A DNA stretch of 55,188 bases, taken from NCBI RefSeq assembly GCF_944324935.1, contig NZ_CALUYG010000016.1, positions 1 through 55,188 on the forward strand, read 5' to 3'. This document shows, piece by piece, positions 43,031 through 52,950 of this stretch; within the stretch, counting starts at the first letter, position 1; every line of letters begins with the position of its first letter. A program made the translations under genes and the position numbers. The notes beneath the pieces were generated by a model. It did no database searches, had not been told where the DNA came from, and saw nothing but the letters and a program-made list of their open reading frames with translations. The stretch is from an uncultured Desulfovibrio sp. (lineage in GTDB: Bacteria; Desulfobacterota; Desulfovibrionia; Desulfovibrionales; Desulfovibrionaceae).

Positions 43031-43375
43031 ATGAACATCCACTACATCACCGCCCTGCCGGACGACTGGGAGCGTGTGGCGCAGGTCTTTTCCGCCATGG
43101 GAGATGCCACGCGCCAGAAGATCCTCCTGCTTTTTGAACCAGGCGAACGCATCAGCCTGAGCGCGCTGGTGCATGCCGTGGGCATGAGCCGTACCGCCGT
43201 CAGCCACCATGTGACCGTCCTGGTGCGCGCCGGCCTGCTGCGGCCGCAACGCTCGGGCAAAGAGGTCTTCTACCGGCGGGATCTCCCCTTCACGCTGGAG
43301 ATGCTGGATCGCGTGCGGGATTACGCCGTCGCGGAGCTGGCCGCGGAAGAACGCGATGCCGCCCCCACCGGGTAG
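43031..43375 (+). CDS. ArsR-family transcriptional regulator
   Basis: The 114-residue protein has a winged helix-turn-helix: FSAMGDATRQKILLLF, LSALVHAVGMSRTAVSHHVTVLVRAGLL, then the wing RSGKEVFYRR. It lacks the ELCVCDL cysteine motif of metal-sensing ArsR proteins, so it probably senses something other than arsenite by that site. It is the first gene upstream of the MFS-acyltransferase fusion gene (53 bp apart) and likely controls it. Confidence 0.88.
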   Translation: MNIHYITALPDDWERVAQVFSAMGDATRQKILLLFEPGERISLSALVHAVGMSRTAVSHHVTVLVRAGLLRPQRSGKEVFYRRDLPFTLEMLDRVRDYAVAELAAEERDAAPTG

Positions 43376-43428
43376 GGCGCGACGGAACAGGCCTGACGCC
43401 ATACGCAGATGCCGCAAGGAGCACGCGT

Positions 43429-46400
43429 ATGCCACAGAAGCTAGCCCGCCAGGCCATGACGCTGGGGCTCAGCTACACGCTGGGCACATTCAACGACAAT
43501 TTTTTCAAGCAGGCCGTCCTTCTGCTTGCCGTAAGCCTGCACTTCAACGACATGCAGTCCTGGGGCACGATCCTCTTTTCGCTGCCCTTCGTGCTCTTTT
43601 CCTCCTGGGCCGGCTGGCTGGCGGACCGCTTCCCCAAGCGCAACGTGGTACTGGCGGCCAAGCTGCTGGAACTTTCCGCCATGCTGGCCGGGGCCTGGGG
43701 GCTGCTCACCCTCAACTGGGGGGGCATGCTGACCATGCTCTTCTTCATGGGTGTCAGCTCGACCCTGTTCAGCCCGGCCCTCAACAGCTCCCTGCCCGAG
43801 GTATTCCCCAGCGCGCAGGTCCCGCAGGTCAACGCGCTGCTCAAGCTCTCCACCACGCTGGCCATCCTGCTGGGCATAGCGCTGGCCGGCGCGGCCCTGG
43901 AATGCCGCTGGCTCGCCACCCTCATTCCCTTCGGGCGCTGGCTGGTCGCCGTGACGGTACTGCTCGTCGCGGGGCTGGGACTCGCCTCCGTGGCCTTCAT
44001 CCCCTTCCGTCCCGCCGCCGCACAGCGGGAAGAGCTCCCTCCCTTCCCGCTGTTCGGGGTCTGGCATTCCGCCGTGGCGCTCCTCCGTCTGCGCCCGCGC
44101 CGGGACATCTTTCTCTGCCTGTGCGCGGACGCCTTTTTCTACAGCCTGTCCGTCCTCGTCCTGCTGGAGATCAATGCCTTCGGCCTTGGTCAGCTCGGCC
44201 TCAGCGCCACACTGACCAGCCTGCTGCCGGGGGCGCTCATGCTCGGCATCTGCGGCGGCGCTCTGCTGACGGCAAGACGGCGGCAGCAGCACTGGCAGCG
44301 CACCGTCCCCGCGGCGACGGCGACCATCGGCATCCTGCTGCTGCTCGTGTCCTGCGTCCCCCATGCGCCGGCGGCATGGCGCTTTGCCCTGCTCTGCCTC
44401 TGCTACGCCGCCATCGGCATCTGCGGCAGCCTCTACATCGTCCCCGTCTCCAGCTACCTGCAACTGCGCCCGGCAGCCGAGGAAAAGGGACGCATCCTCG
44501 GCCTGTGCAACTTCTTCTCCTTCTTTGCCATGCTGCTTGCCGGGGCCTGCTATTCCCCGCTGTCGCTGCTCAGCCCGGCCGCAGGCCAGGCCCTGCTGGG
44601 CGTGATCGCCCTGGTGACGGCGGCCCTGTTCGCCGCCGCCATCGCCCGCCTGCCGCGCCTCGCCGGGCAGGACGATGCCCGTCCCGCCTTCCATCCCGTA
44701 CGCCGCCTGCTGGGGGCCGGCCTCCGGGGACTGCTCTCCCTGCGCTACCGGGTGCGCCTCGAGGGAGAGGATGTCCTCCGTCAGGCCGCCGCCGACGCCC
44801 AGGCGCGCGGACACGGCCTGCTGCTGCTGCCCAACCATCCCGCCTTTGTGGATCCGGTCATCCTCTGCGCCTGGCTTGCCCCGCTGTCGCCGCGCCCCCT
44901 GGCGGACAGACATCAGATCGGCCGGCCCTGGCTGCGCCCGCTGGCGGCCTTCATGCGCTGCATCCCCCTGCCCGACCTGCGTCGGGAAGGCATCGCCGCC
45001 CGCCGTCAGGTACAGGAGAGTCTTGCCCGCTGCACCGCGGCCCTGGAGCAGGGAGAGCATCTGCTCGTCTATCCCTCCGGCACTCTGAGCCATGACGGCC
45101 GCACGCATCTTGGCGGCAACAGCGGAGCCTATCGCCTGCTGCGGGCCGTGCCCGACTGCGTGCCCCTGGTCATTCGCACACAGGGACTCTGGGGCTCTTC
45201 CTTCAGCTGGGCCGATGGCGCGCCCGTGCTGGGCCGCGCCCTGCTGCGGGGCCTGCTTGCCCTGCTGCGCAACGGCATCTTTTTCCTCCGCCGGCGCGAG
45301 GTACGCATCTCCTTTGTCCGGCCCGCGCCCCTGCCGCGCCCCGAAGAGGGCGTGGCGGCGCTCAATGCCCTGCTGGAAGATTGCTACGCCGCCGCCCCGG
45401 ATGTGCTGCGCCGTGTGCCGTTCTCCCGGCACGAGGCGGCGCTCCCCGACCAGCCGCTGGCGCTCCGCGAATGCCATAGCGACTGCCGGCCGCCGGCGGC
45501 CCTGGATGAAGATGCCCGCCTGAAGGTCATGCGGCTGCTGGCCGGGCTCTCCCCCCTGCGGCCCCGGGCGGAGGAACTGCGACCGGAACAGCGGCTGGAC
45601 GCCGACCTCGGGCTGGACAGCCTGGCCGCCGTCGACCTGAGCCTGCAACTCGCCGCCCTGTCCGGTCAGGACGCTGTGGAACCAGGCGATCTGCTGACCG
45701 TCAACGACTGTCTGCTGGCCGCCTGCGGGCAGCTTGTCCCGCGTTCCGCCGCGCAGGAAAACGCCGCGCGGGAGCAGGCGGCACGCTGGTCGGCCTGCCT
45801 GCGGGCCCTGCCCGAACGGCCCCTCGTTCTGCCGCGGGCGACCAGCCTGCCGCTGACCATCCTGCGCCAGCTCCGCACCATGCCGTCACGGCCCCTGCTG
45901 GCCGACGGCGGGCGGATGCTGACGGCAGGCGACGTCTGGACGCGCGCCGTCGTCCTCTCCCTCTTCCTGCGCCGGCGCTTCGGCAGCGGCCGGCATCTCG
46001 GCATCATGCTGCCCGCCTCCGCCGCAGCGGCCGTCGCCTGGCTCGCGGTGCTGCTCTCGGGCAATACGCCGGTCATGCTCAACTGGACGACCGGCGTCCG
46101 CAACCTGCGGCATGCGCTGTCGCTGACGCATGTCCACCATCTGATCAGCGCCCGCGCGCTGCTCCGCCGCCTCGACGAACGCGCGCTCGACAAGGCCGTG
46201 GCCGAAAGCGGAGCCCACTGGCTGCTGCTGGAGGAAGCGGCGGCCGCCCTGCCGCTCAGCCTGCGGCTGGAAGGCCTCCTGCGGGCCCGTCTCTCGCTGC
46301 TCGGCTGGGAAAGCTGCGCCGTGGGACAGGCCGTCTCGCCACAGGCGGCCATCCTTTTCACCTCCGGTTCCTCATCCTCGCCCAAGGGCGTGCCGCTGAC

Positions 46401-47415
46401 GCACGACAACATCCTGGCCAACTGCCGCGATGTGGCCGGCGTGCTGGCCCTGAACAGCCACGACGTCATGCTGGCCATGCTGCCGCCCTTCCATTCCCTG
46501 GGCCTGACGGGCAATATCGTGCTGCCGCTCTGCTTCGGCATGCCGGTGGTTTACCATGCCAACCCCGCCGAAGGAGGACGGCTTGCCGCACTCTGCCGCC
46601 GCTGGCGACCCACCCTGCTGGTCACGCCGCCAAGCTTCCTCGACGGGTTGCTGCGCCAGGCCCGCCCCGGCGATCTGGAGTCCCTGCGGCTGGGCTTTGT
46701 GGGCGCTGAGGCCTGCCCGCAGCGTCTGTACACGGAGTTTGCCCGCCAGACCGGCGGAGGTCTGCTGTGCGAAGGCTACGGCGTGACCGAATGTTCCCCG
46801 GTCATCAGCGTCAACCTGCCGCAGGATCCCCACCCCTGCACCATCGGACGCCCCCTGCCCTCGGTGGACGTGGCCGTGGTCTCCCCGTATCCGCCCTACC
46901 GGCGCCTCGCGACCGGCCAGACAGGCATGCTGCTCGTACGCGGCCCCAATGTGTTCGCCGGCTACCTCGCCTCGGAGGACAGCGCCCCCGCCGATCCTTT
47001 CGTCATGCTGGACGGCCGGCGCTGGTACTGCACCGGCGATCTCGTCCGGGCGGACGCCACAGGCCTGATGAGCTTTGCCGGGCGGCGGGAACGCTTCCTC
47101 AAGCTGGGCGGGGAGATGATCTCCCTGCCGCAGCTGGAAGAGACGCTGCGACGACATTTCACCGCGAAGGACGGCGACGGCCCCTGCCTTGCCGTGGACG
47201 CGATCTATACGGCGGATCAGCCGCAACTGACGCTCTATACCACGCTGCCCCTGAGCTGCGCCGAGGTCAATGCCGTCCTGCAGGCGGAGGGCTTCTCCGG
47301 TCTGCACATGCTGCGCCGGGTCCGCCGCCTTGCCGCCCTGCCGCTGCTCGGTTCCGGCAAGATCGACTATGCCCGTCTGCGTACGGAGGGGAACGACAAC
47401 ACATCCGACGCATGA
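43429..47415 (+). CDS. Four-domain fusion: LplT-like MFS, PlsC acyltransferase, acyl carrier domain, AMP-forming acyl ligase
   Basis: The 1328-residue protein joins the lysophospholipid-repair system in one chain. Residues 1-410 form an MFS transporter starting TLGTFNDNFFKQAVLLL, as in LplT. A PlsC domain follows, with the HX4D motif at His470/Asp475 (NHPAFVD) and YPSGTLS near 548. Around residue 731 an acyl-carrier-like site (DADLGLDSLAAVDL, Ser731) is inserted. The rest is an AMP-forming ligase (FTSGSSSSPKGVPLTH near 978, YGVTECSPV, then YCTGDLV). E. coli has LplT and Aas as separate proteins without a built-in carrier domain. AAGGA precedes the ATG. Confidence 0.9.
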   Translation: MPQKLARQAMTLGLSYTLGTFNDNFFKQAVLLLAVSLHFNDMQSWGTILFSLPFVLFSSWAGWLADRFPKRNVVLAAKLLELSAMLAGAWGLLTLNWGGMLTMLFFMGVSSTLFSPALNSSLPEVFPSAQVPQVNALLKLSTTLAILLGIALAGAALECRWLATLIPFGRWLVAVTVLLVAGLGLASVAFIPFRPAAAQREELPPFPLFGVWHSAVALLRLRPRRDIFLCLCADAFFYSLSVLVLLEINAFGLGQLGLSATLTSLLPGALMLGICGGALLTARRRQQHWQRTVPAATATIGILLLLVSCVPHAPAAWRFALLCLCYAAIGICGSLYIVPVSSYLQLRPAAEEKGRILGLCNFFSFFAMLLAGACYSPLSLLSPAAGQALLGVIALVTAALFAAAIARLPRLAGQDDARPAFHPVRRLLGAGLRGLLSLRYRVRLEGEDVLRQAAADAQARGHGLLLLPNHPAFVDPVILCAWLAPLSPRPLADRHQIGRPWLRPLAAFMRCIPLPDLRREGIAARRQVQESLARCTAALEQGEHLLVYPSGTLSHDGRTHLGGNSGAYRLLRAVPDCVPLVIRTQGLWGSSFSWADGAPVLGRALLRGLLALLRNGIFFLRRREVRISFVRPAPLPRPEEGVAALNALLEDCYAAAPDVLRRVPFSRHEAALPDQPLALRECHSDCRPPAALDEDARLKVMRLLAGLSPLRPRAEELRPEQRLDADLGLDSLAAVDLSLQLAALSGQDAVEPGDLLTVNDCLLAACGQLVPRSAAQENAAREQAARWSACLRALPERPLVLPRATSLPLTILRQLRTMPSRPLLADGGRMLTAGDVWTRAVVLSLFLRRRFGSGRHLGIMLPASAAAAVAWLAVLLSGNTPVMLNWTTGVRNLRHALSLTHVHHLISARALLRRLDERALDKAVAESGAHWLLLEEAAAALPLSLRLEGLLRARLSLLGWESCAVGQAVSPQAAILFTSGSSSSPKGVPLTHDNILANCRDVAGVLALNSHDVMLAMLPPFHSLGLTGNIVLPLCFGMPVVYHANPAEGGRLAALCRRWRPTLLVTPPSFLDGLLRQARPGDLESLRLGFVGAEACPQRLYTEFARQTGGGLLCEGYGVTECSPVISVNLPQDPHPCTIGRPLPSVDVAVVSPYPPYRRLATGQTGMLLVRGPNVFAGYLASEDSAPADPFVMLDGRRWYCTGDLVRADATGLMSFAGRRERFLKLGGEMISLPQLEETLRRHFTAKDGDGPCLAVDAIYTADQPQLTLYTTLPLSCAEVNAVLQAEGFSGLHMLRRVRRLAALPLLGSGKIDYARLRTEGNDNTSDA

Positions 47416-47520
47416 TGCGGACAAGCTCCGCCCCGGCCTATAGCCGAAACGAATCCTGCCGTTAAGGGATAAGGAAGCAGTCAACGCGTGGTCGCGAGCC
47501 GACCGGCGGCAGGAGGGCGA

Positions 47521-49614
47521 ATGAGTATAAAACTGCGTATTATTCTGGGATTTTTCCTGACTATTCTCCTTACGGCAAGCGGCGGCATTTTCTTTGCCAG
47601 TATGCAGATGCGCGATGACGCCGACGACGAATTTGCCCAGTCGACAGGAAGGCAGCTTGATCTTCTCAACGACTATCTGGACAACTTCCTGCGTACGGCA
47701 CGGACCAATGCCGCCCTGGTGGCGTCCACGGAGCAACTCCAGGGCATGGCCGACAAGATGCCCAATTTCGCTTCCACCACCCAGGACAGCGATTATGCGT
47801 CAGCCGTCAGCAGCCCGGAGGTCAAGAGCGCTCTTGTCCCCCTCCGTAACATGAGCGGCAAGAATGCCGACTACCTTGAGGTGTACGTCGGCTTCCCCAA
47901 CGGGGCATACGCCACAGGCGCTGCCGAGATGAAGGTCCCCGCCGGCTTCGATACCAGCAAGCGGCCGTGGTTCACGTCCACGGCGGCCTCCTCCCAGGAC
48001 GGGCTGTTGTCCGAAGCCTATGTGTCCCTGACGGGCGATATCGTCTTTGCCGTCACCCAGAAGATGCTGGGGCCGGACAACAAGCTGGCCGGCATCGTCG
48101 GCATCGACGTTTCCCTCAAGAGCTTTTCGAACATGCTGTCCCGGCTCAATTTCGGCAAGACCGGGCACTTTCTGGTGCTGGAAGGCACGGGCCGCGTCCT
48201 CTGCGATCCCATCACCGCCGCCAATGTGGGCAAGTTCGTGGGCAAGGAGCTGCCTGATCCGGGGTATGCCGCCATCATGCGGGCCGGCTCCGGCATCCAG
48301 ACCACGACCATTGCCGGGACGCCCGCCCGCGTGAACGTGCTCACCACCGCCAACGGCTGGAAACTGGCCGCCGTGCAGGCCGAGGAAGAGATCTATGCCC
48401 AGTGCGACGCGGCCGTCCTGCGGCTGTTGCTGATCACCGGAGGCATCACGCTCATTGCGCTTGTCATCGCTCTGCTGATCACCCGCAGCATCACCAGGCC
48501 CCTCGGCATCATGCTCCAGGCCGCCGATGCCGTCTCCAGGGGGGATTACAGCGCCATTCCCGACAGCAAGCTTTTCTATGGCGAGCTGCTCAAGCTGCAT
48601 CTGACGCTCGGCGACATGGTCAACAACCTCACCAGCAGCATCGAGATGTCCAAGGCCAAGGCCAGGGAAGCGGAAGAACAAACGGCCAAGGCCAGGGAAG
48701 CGACGGAATCCGCCACCAAGGCGTTCCAGCGGGCGGAAGTGGCCAAGCGCGAAGGCATCCTCCATGCCGCGGAACAACTGGAAGGCGCGACCAACGTCAT
48801 TTCCTCGGCCGCCACGGAGCTCTCCGCCCAGGTGCAGCTCTCCGCCCAGGGAGCGCAGCAGCAGGCGGACCGTGCCGCCGAAACGGCCACGGCCATGAAC
48901 GAGATGAACGCCACCGTCATGGAAGTCGCCCGCAGCGCGGGCAGCGCCGCGGAAGTCTCCAATTCCATGCGGCTCAAGGCTGAGGACGGCGCCAAGATCG
49001 TTCGCAAGGTGGTCAGCAGCATCGAGGGCGTGCATCAGCTCTCGCTGGTGCTCAAGGACGACATGGGCAAGCTGGGTGAAAGCGCCGCTTCCATCGGACA
49101 GATCATGGGCGTCATCTCCGATATTGCCGATCAGACCAATCTGCTGGCCCTCAATGCCGCCATCGAGGCGGCGCGCGCCGGCGAGGCCGGGCGCGGCTTC
49201 GCCGTGGTGGCCGATGAAGTACGCAAGCTGGCTGAAAAGACCATGGCCTCCACCTCCGAGGTGGGCCAGGCCATCCGCAGCATCCAGCAGAGCGCGGATG
49301 AGTCCATCCACCAGGTGGACGTGGCCGTCAACGGCATCAATGAGGCAACGGATCTGGCCAACACCTCCGGCACGGCGCTTGAAGAGATCGTCCAGCTTGC
49401 CGAGAGCGCCGCGGACCAGGTGCGCGCCATCGCCGCCGCCAGCGAGCAGCAATCCGCCGCCAGCGAGGAGATCAACCGCTCCATTTCCGATATCAACAAG
49501 GTGGCCAACGAGAACGCCTCGGCCATGGAACAGGCGGCACAGGCCGTCAATGACCTTGCCCATGAGACCAGCACGCTCAACAGCATCGTGCAGGACATGA
49601 AGACCACGCAGTAG
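47521..49614 (+). CDS. Methyl-accepting chemotaxis protein
   Basis: The 697-residue receptor has TM1 (residues 5-27), a large periplasmic dCache-type ligand domain ([38 protein letters not shown]), TM2 (about 300-321), HAMP, a coiled coil rich in [17 protein letters not shown], and the signalling tip [41 protein letters not shown]. It should direct swimming by modulating CheA. The ligand is unknown, although dCache domains often bind amino acids or organic acids. The ATG at 47521 has AGGAGGG upstream. It is monocistronic, ending at a strong terminator. Confidence 0.95.
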   Translation: MSIKLRIILGFFLTILLTASGGIFFASMQMRDDADDEFAQSTGRQLDLLNDYLDNFLRTARTNAALVASTEQLQGMADKMPNFASTTQDSDYASAVSSPEVKSALVPLRNMSGKNADYLEVYVGFPNGAYATGAAEMKVPAGFDTSKRPWFTSTAASSQDGLLSEAYVSLTGDIVFAVTQKMLGPDNKLAGIVGIDVSLKSFSNMLSRLNFGKTGHFLVLEGTGRVLCDPITAANVGKFVGKELPDPGYAAIMRAGSGIQTTTIAGTPARVNVLTTANGWKLAAVQAEEEIYAQCDAAVLRLLLITGGITLIALVIALLITRSITRPLGIMLQAADAVSRGDYSAIPDSKLFYGELLKLHLTLGDMVNNLTSSIEMSKAKAREAEEQTAKAREATESATKAFQRAEVAKREGILHAAEQLEGATNVISSAATELSAQVQLSAQGAQQQADRAAETATAMNEMNATVMEVARSAGSAAEVSNSMRLKAEDGAKIVRKVVSSIEGVHQLSLVLKDDMGKLGESAASIGQIMGVISDIADQTNLLALNAAIEAARAGEAGRGFAVVADEVRKLAEKTMASTSEVGQAIRSIQQSADESIHQVDVAVNGINEATDLANTSGTALEEIVQLAESAADQVRAIAAASEQQSAASEEINRSISDINKVANENASAMEQAAQAVNDLAHETSTLNSIVQDMKTTQ

Positions 49615-49632
49615 GCCGCCTCATGCCAGATC

Positions 49633-49671
49633 AAGACCGCCGGACGTGCCGCGTCTGGCGGTCTTTTTTTT
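49633..49671 (+). terminator. Rho-independent terminator of the chemotaxis receptor gene
   Basis: A 14-bp stem (49633-49646 with 49652-49665, one G-T pair) is followed by a T-run to 49671. Confidence 0.92.
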
Positions 49672-49759
49672 GGGGGGAAGGACCATATGGCATGGCACAT
49701 ACGGCAACGGTCCGGGCAGGACCGGGCAGACCCTGACACGTCCGGGCCAGAATCCGCCC

Positions 49760-50605
49760 TCAGCGGCGACCGGCCTCGTCCCCGCCGTCGAGCCAAGGGC
49801 AGAAGACGCGAGCCTGCGCCGTCCAGCGCGGGCCGTCCGTCCGGTCCTCCTCATGCAGAAAAAGCGGCGGCAGCAGCCGACAGTCCGCAGCCGCCTCCCG
49901 CCGGGCTTCCACAAGCAGGCGGATCGCCGGATGCCGCCGGTCGGGATGCACGGGCAGCAGTCGCCGCAGTCCCAGACGGGCCGCGGACAGGGCAAACAGC
50001 AGACGGCTGATCTCCGCGGCCGGGAAGATGGCGTAAAAACGGCCGTGATGGTTCAGCAGGGAGGCGGCGGCCCGGCAGAACACGTCCAGTACCGCCGGGC
50101 GGGACGCTGCCTCCTCTCCTCTCCCGCCGGCAGGAGACGTTCCGCCCTGCAAGGCCTGCGCCCTGAGCGGCCGCGCCGCCTTCCTGCCCGGCAGAGCGTA
50201 TGGCGGATTGGCCAGCACCGCGCCGAAGGCATGCCGGCCGCACTGCCGCAACACAGCGGCATCTCCCGCATCCCCCCGGACAAAACGGCAGCCTGACAGC
50301 CCCAGCCGCACCGCATTCTCCCGGGCGGCGGCGCACAGCGCCGCTTCACTGTCCATCCCCAGCACATGCGGAGGCTCCCCGCTCAGGGCGGGATGCAGCA
50401 GCAGCGCAAAGAGCGCCGCCCCGCAACCGCAGCCCAGCTCAGCCACCGCCGGGACGGCGGCGCTCTCGCCCAGGCAGCGGGCCACCCAGGCCCCCAGCAA
50501 CAGGGCGTCAGCGCCGAAACGATACGCGCCCGCCGGCTGTTCCAGACCGCAGGGGAAGGCGGCACGGGCCGCGGCGACGGAAGTGGGGAGGCAGATGTCG
50601 GACAT
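49760..50605 (-). CDS. TrmN6-like tRNA/rRNA adenine-N6 methyltransferase
   Basis: The 281-residue class I methyltransferase has YRFGADALLLGAWV near the N-terminus, motif I VAELGCGCGAALFALLL and the catalytic NPPY in VLANPPYALPG. This is the pattern of tRNA1(Val) A37 N6-methyltransferase. The ATG at 50605 is chosen from homology; its ribosome binding site is weak, and the same frame is open a little further upstream. It is convergent with the chemotaxis receptor gene. Confidence 0.82.
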   Translation of the reverse strand: MSDICLPTSVAAARAAFPCGLEQPAGAYRFGADALLLGAWVARCLGESAAVPAVAELGCGCGAALFALLLHPALSGEPPHVLGMDSEAALCAAARENAVRLGLSGCRFVRGDAGDAAVLRQCGRHAFGAVLANPPYALPGRKAARPLRAQALQGGTSPAGGRGEEAASRPAVLDVFCRAAASLLNHHGRFYAIFPAAEISRLLFALSAARLGLRRLLPVHPDRRHPAIRLLVEARREAAADCRLLPPLFLHEEDRTDGPRWTAQARVFCPWLDGGDEAGRR

Positions 50606-50654
50606 GGCGGTGTTGCGGAAAAAAGCTGGGCTGGATGGATTCGCAGCCCCAGAC

Positions 50655-50734
50655 AAAAGCGCGCTGGGGAAGGGCTAGTGAGCGCCTACCTCGTACACCG
50701 AAATTTCGTCTGGTAAAAGCGCGCTGGGGAAGGG
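50655..50734. repeat. 20-bp direct repeat, two copies 60 bp apart
   Basis: AAAAGCGCGCTGGGGAAGGG occurs exactly at 50655-50674 and 50715-50734, between the TrmN6-like gene and the U32 peptidase gene. The 50606-50805 interval has no gene and ends in G/C runs. The repeat could be a binding site pair or the trace of a short tandem duplication. Confidence 0.75.
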
Positions 50735-50805
50735 ATGGGGGGCTTGGAGGGAAGGGGGCCCCCTCCCGCGCGAGGCGAGGGATCCCCCTTCCCCCCAAAG
50801 GCTAG

Positions 50806-52950
50806 TTACAGCAAGGCCCCTTCCCAGTTGAAGAGACCGGGGCGGCGGGCCTCCGGCAGGCCCTGCGGCACATGCTCCTCAAGGCGGGCGAAGAAGCTGT
50901 AGCCCGCGGCCTGCAGTTCCTGCCGCTGCTCGCCGAGATCCAGCGGCCAGCCGGGGTATATCCAGATGTTGCCGCCGTAGTTGCGCGCCCAGAACGCCTC
51001 GCCCTTGGGACTCAGGAAAGGCTCGTTGGGCTTGACGCCCAGCAGGCCGAAACGGCTTATGCCCACGGGCCAGAAACCGGCGATCACCATGCCCAGCGGC
51101 AACGGACTCTGTTTCGGCAGCGCCAGATAGTCCTCACGCGAGAGTTCCGGGCTGACGTAGGCGGCGGCAAAGCCCATGTCCCGCAGGACCGCAAGCGCCG
51201 CCGCATTGGCGATGTTGCAGAAGGGGCCGGCCACAAGGTCGAGCGCATCTCCCTTGAGGTCCGCCGGGAAAAGGTCCTTCTGCCAGGGAGCATTGCAGAC
51301 GAAATGCCGCGCGCCCTCGCGGCAGAGCCGTTCGATGCGCCGCCGCAGGGCCTCTTCCTCTTCGGGCCAGATGACGGGCGGCAGCCACCAGCTGATGCGC
51401 GGGGCCACGGTCCGCGAGATGTCCGCCGTGCGCGGCGACAGCCAGAGGCCGGTGATCTGCTGCCGGCCGCCGCGCGTCTCCCGCCCCTGCGGCAGACCGG
51501 GCCGCACCACGGTATCCGGGCGCGGCGAGGGTTTGACGGCCGGAGGGAAGACCGGCGCTTTCTCCACGGCCCGGCTTTCCCGCACGGGCAAGGCCGCAAG
51601 CCGGGACTGCCATTCCCGCAGCAGCGCCATCAGCTCCGGTTCCCGCCGGTCGATGAGGAAGACCGGCGTACCAGCCTTGGGCGTCTTGTGCCGGGGCAGG
51701 CGCAGGAGCAGCGTGCCGGCCTTGGGGATGCGCCGCGTCACCGGAAGCGTGGCGTGCCAGCGTTCATCCTCCACGCCCACGCGCAGATAATCCTGTGGCA
51801 GGAGCTCGAAATGCGGCTTGAGGGTGACGCGACCGTCCTGCTCGATGCGAATCTTGCCCGCCAGCAGACCGGAACTCGTCATGCCCGAAGGGGAGGTGGG
51901 GATGGTATTGTCCTTCTGCGGCAGGAAGCGTGCCCGGGTGCCGGGACGGCCCAGCGCCAGCTCGAGGATCTCCTCGGCGTCCTTGCGGACTTGCGCATCG
52001 CCGGGATTGTCCCGCAGCATGCGGTAGGCCGTCACCACATGGTAGACATAGTGCGGGCCCTTCTTGCGGCCCTCGATCTTCCAGGAAACCAGATGCGGGA
52101 TGTTGAGCAGCGTCTTGGCCAGCACATCCAGCGAGAGGTCGAGGCAGGAGAAAAAGCGGCCCTCACGCCCCTTGCCCGGCGAACGGCGCTGGTCGCGCCC
52201 TTCCCGGCCCTGCGGTTGCAGTTCCCGCAGCTGACGGCCCTTGTGCCGGACCTCTTCCCGGGCGTTCTGCTGTTCGGCCTGCCGGAGCAGGGCCGCGGCG
52301 GCGCCCCCCCCCTGCCGGTAGACGCGACGACAGGGCTGTACGCAACGGCCGCGCAGGCCGCTCTTGCCGCCCATGTAGCTGGACCAGTAGCAGCGCCCGG
52401 AAACGCAATAGCAGAGCGCGCCGTGGATGAAGCATTCCAGATCGAGCCCGTCGGGACAGGCCTCGCCCATGAGCCGGATCTCGTCGATGGAGAGTTCACG
52501 CGGCAGGATGACGCGGCTCGCGCCCAGCGCCTTTGCGGTCCGCAGACTTTGCGGACTGGTGAGGTTACCCAGCGTGGACAGGAAGAGCCCGCCCTCGAAG
52601 CCGGCCTGACGGGCGATGTCCACAAAGGCCAGGTCCTGCACGATGAGCCCGTCCGGCTTCACCTGACGGGCCAGCCGGTGCACCAGACGGTAGGCGGCCG
52701 CCGGCTCGCCGGGCTTGACCAGCGTATTCATGGCCACATAGACGCGGGCCTGTTCGCTGTGGGCAAGATCCGTCAGGCGGGACAGCTCGGCAAGACTGAA
52801 GTTCTCCGCCTGCATACGGGCGGAAAAATGCTTGAGCCCCAGATAAATGGCGTCGGCTCCGGCGGCGAGTCCCGCCAGAAAGGAGGGCGTATCGCCTGCC
52901 GGGGCCAGGATCTCGGGACGCTGCGGCGTGGGCAGAGGGATGTCATGCAT
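50806..52950 (-). CDS. U32-family peptidase
   Basis: The 714-residue protein begins with the U32 barrel (PEILAPAGDTPSFLAGLAAGADAIYLGLKHFSAR) and carries the signature ECFIHGALCYCVSGRCYWSS, followed by a Cys cluster (GRCVQPCRRVYR) that in relatives holds an iron-sulfur centre. U32 proteins are linked to collagen-like peptide cleavage or to RNA hydroxylation (RlhA, TrhP); which applies here is unknown. The length includes a long second half of the kind seen in anaerobe relatives. It overlaps the end of the epimerase gene by 8 bases and should be translated from the same mRNA. Confidence 0.9.
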   Translation of the reverse strand: MHDIPLPTPQRPEILAPAGDTPSFLAGLAAGADAIYLGLKHFSARMQAENFSLAELSRLTDLAHSEQARVYVAMNTLVKPGEPAAAYRLVHRLARQVKPDGLIVQDLAFVDIARQAGFEGGLFLSTLGNLTSPQSLRTAKALGASRVILPRELSIDEIRLMGEACPDGLDLECFIHGALCYCVSGRCYWSSYMGGKSGLRGRCVQPCRRVYRQGGGAAAALLRQAEQQNAREEVRHKGRQLRELQPQGREGRDQRRSPGKGREGRFFSCLDLSLDVLAKTLLNIPHLVSWKIEGRKKGPHYVYHVVTAYRMLRDNPGDAQVRKDAEEILELALGRPGTRARFLPQKDNTIPTSPSGMTSSGLLAGKIRIEQDGRVTLKPHFELLPQDYLRVGVEDERWHATLPVTRRIPKAGTLLLRLPRHKTPKAGTPVFLIDRREPELMALLREWQSRLAALPVRESRAVEKAPVFPPAVKPSPRPDTVVRPGLPQGRETRGGRQQITGLWLSPRTADISRTVAPRISWWLPPVIWPEEEEALRRRIERLCREGARHFVCNAPWQKDLFPADLKGDALDLVAGPFCNIANAAALAVLRDMGFAAAYVSPELSREDYLALPKQSPLPLGMVIAGFWPVGISRFGLLGVKPNEPFLSPKGEAFWARNYGGNIWIYPGWPLDLGEQRQELQAAGYSFFARLEEHVPQGLPEARRPGLFNWEGALL

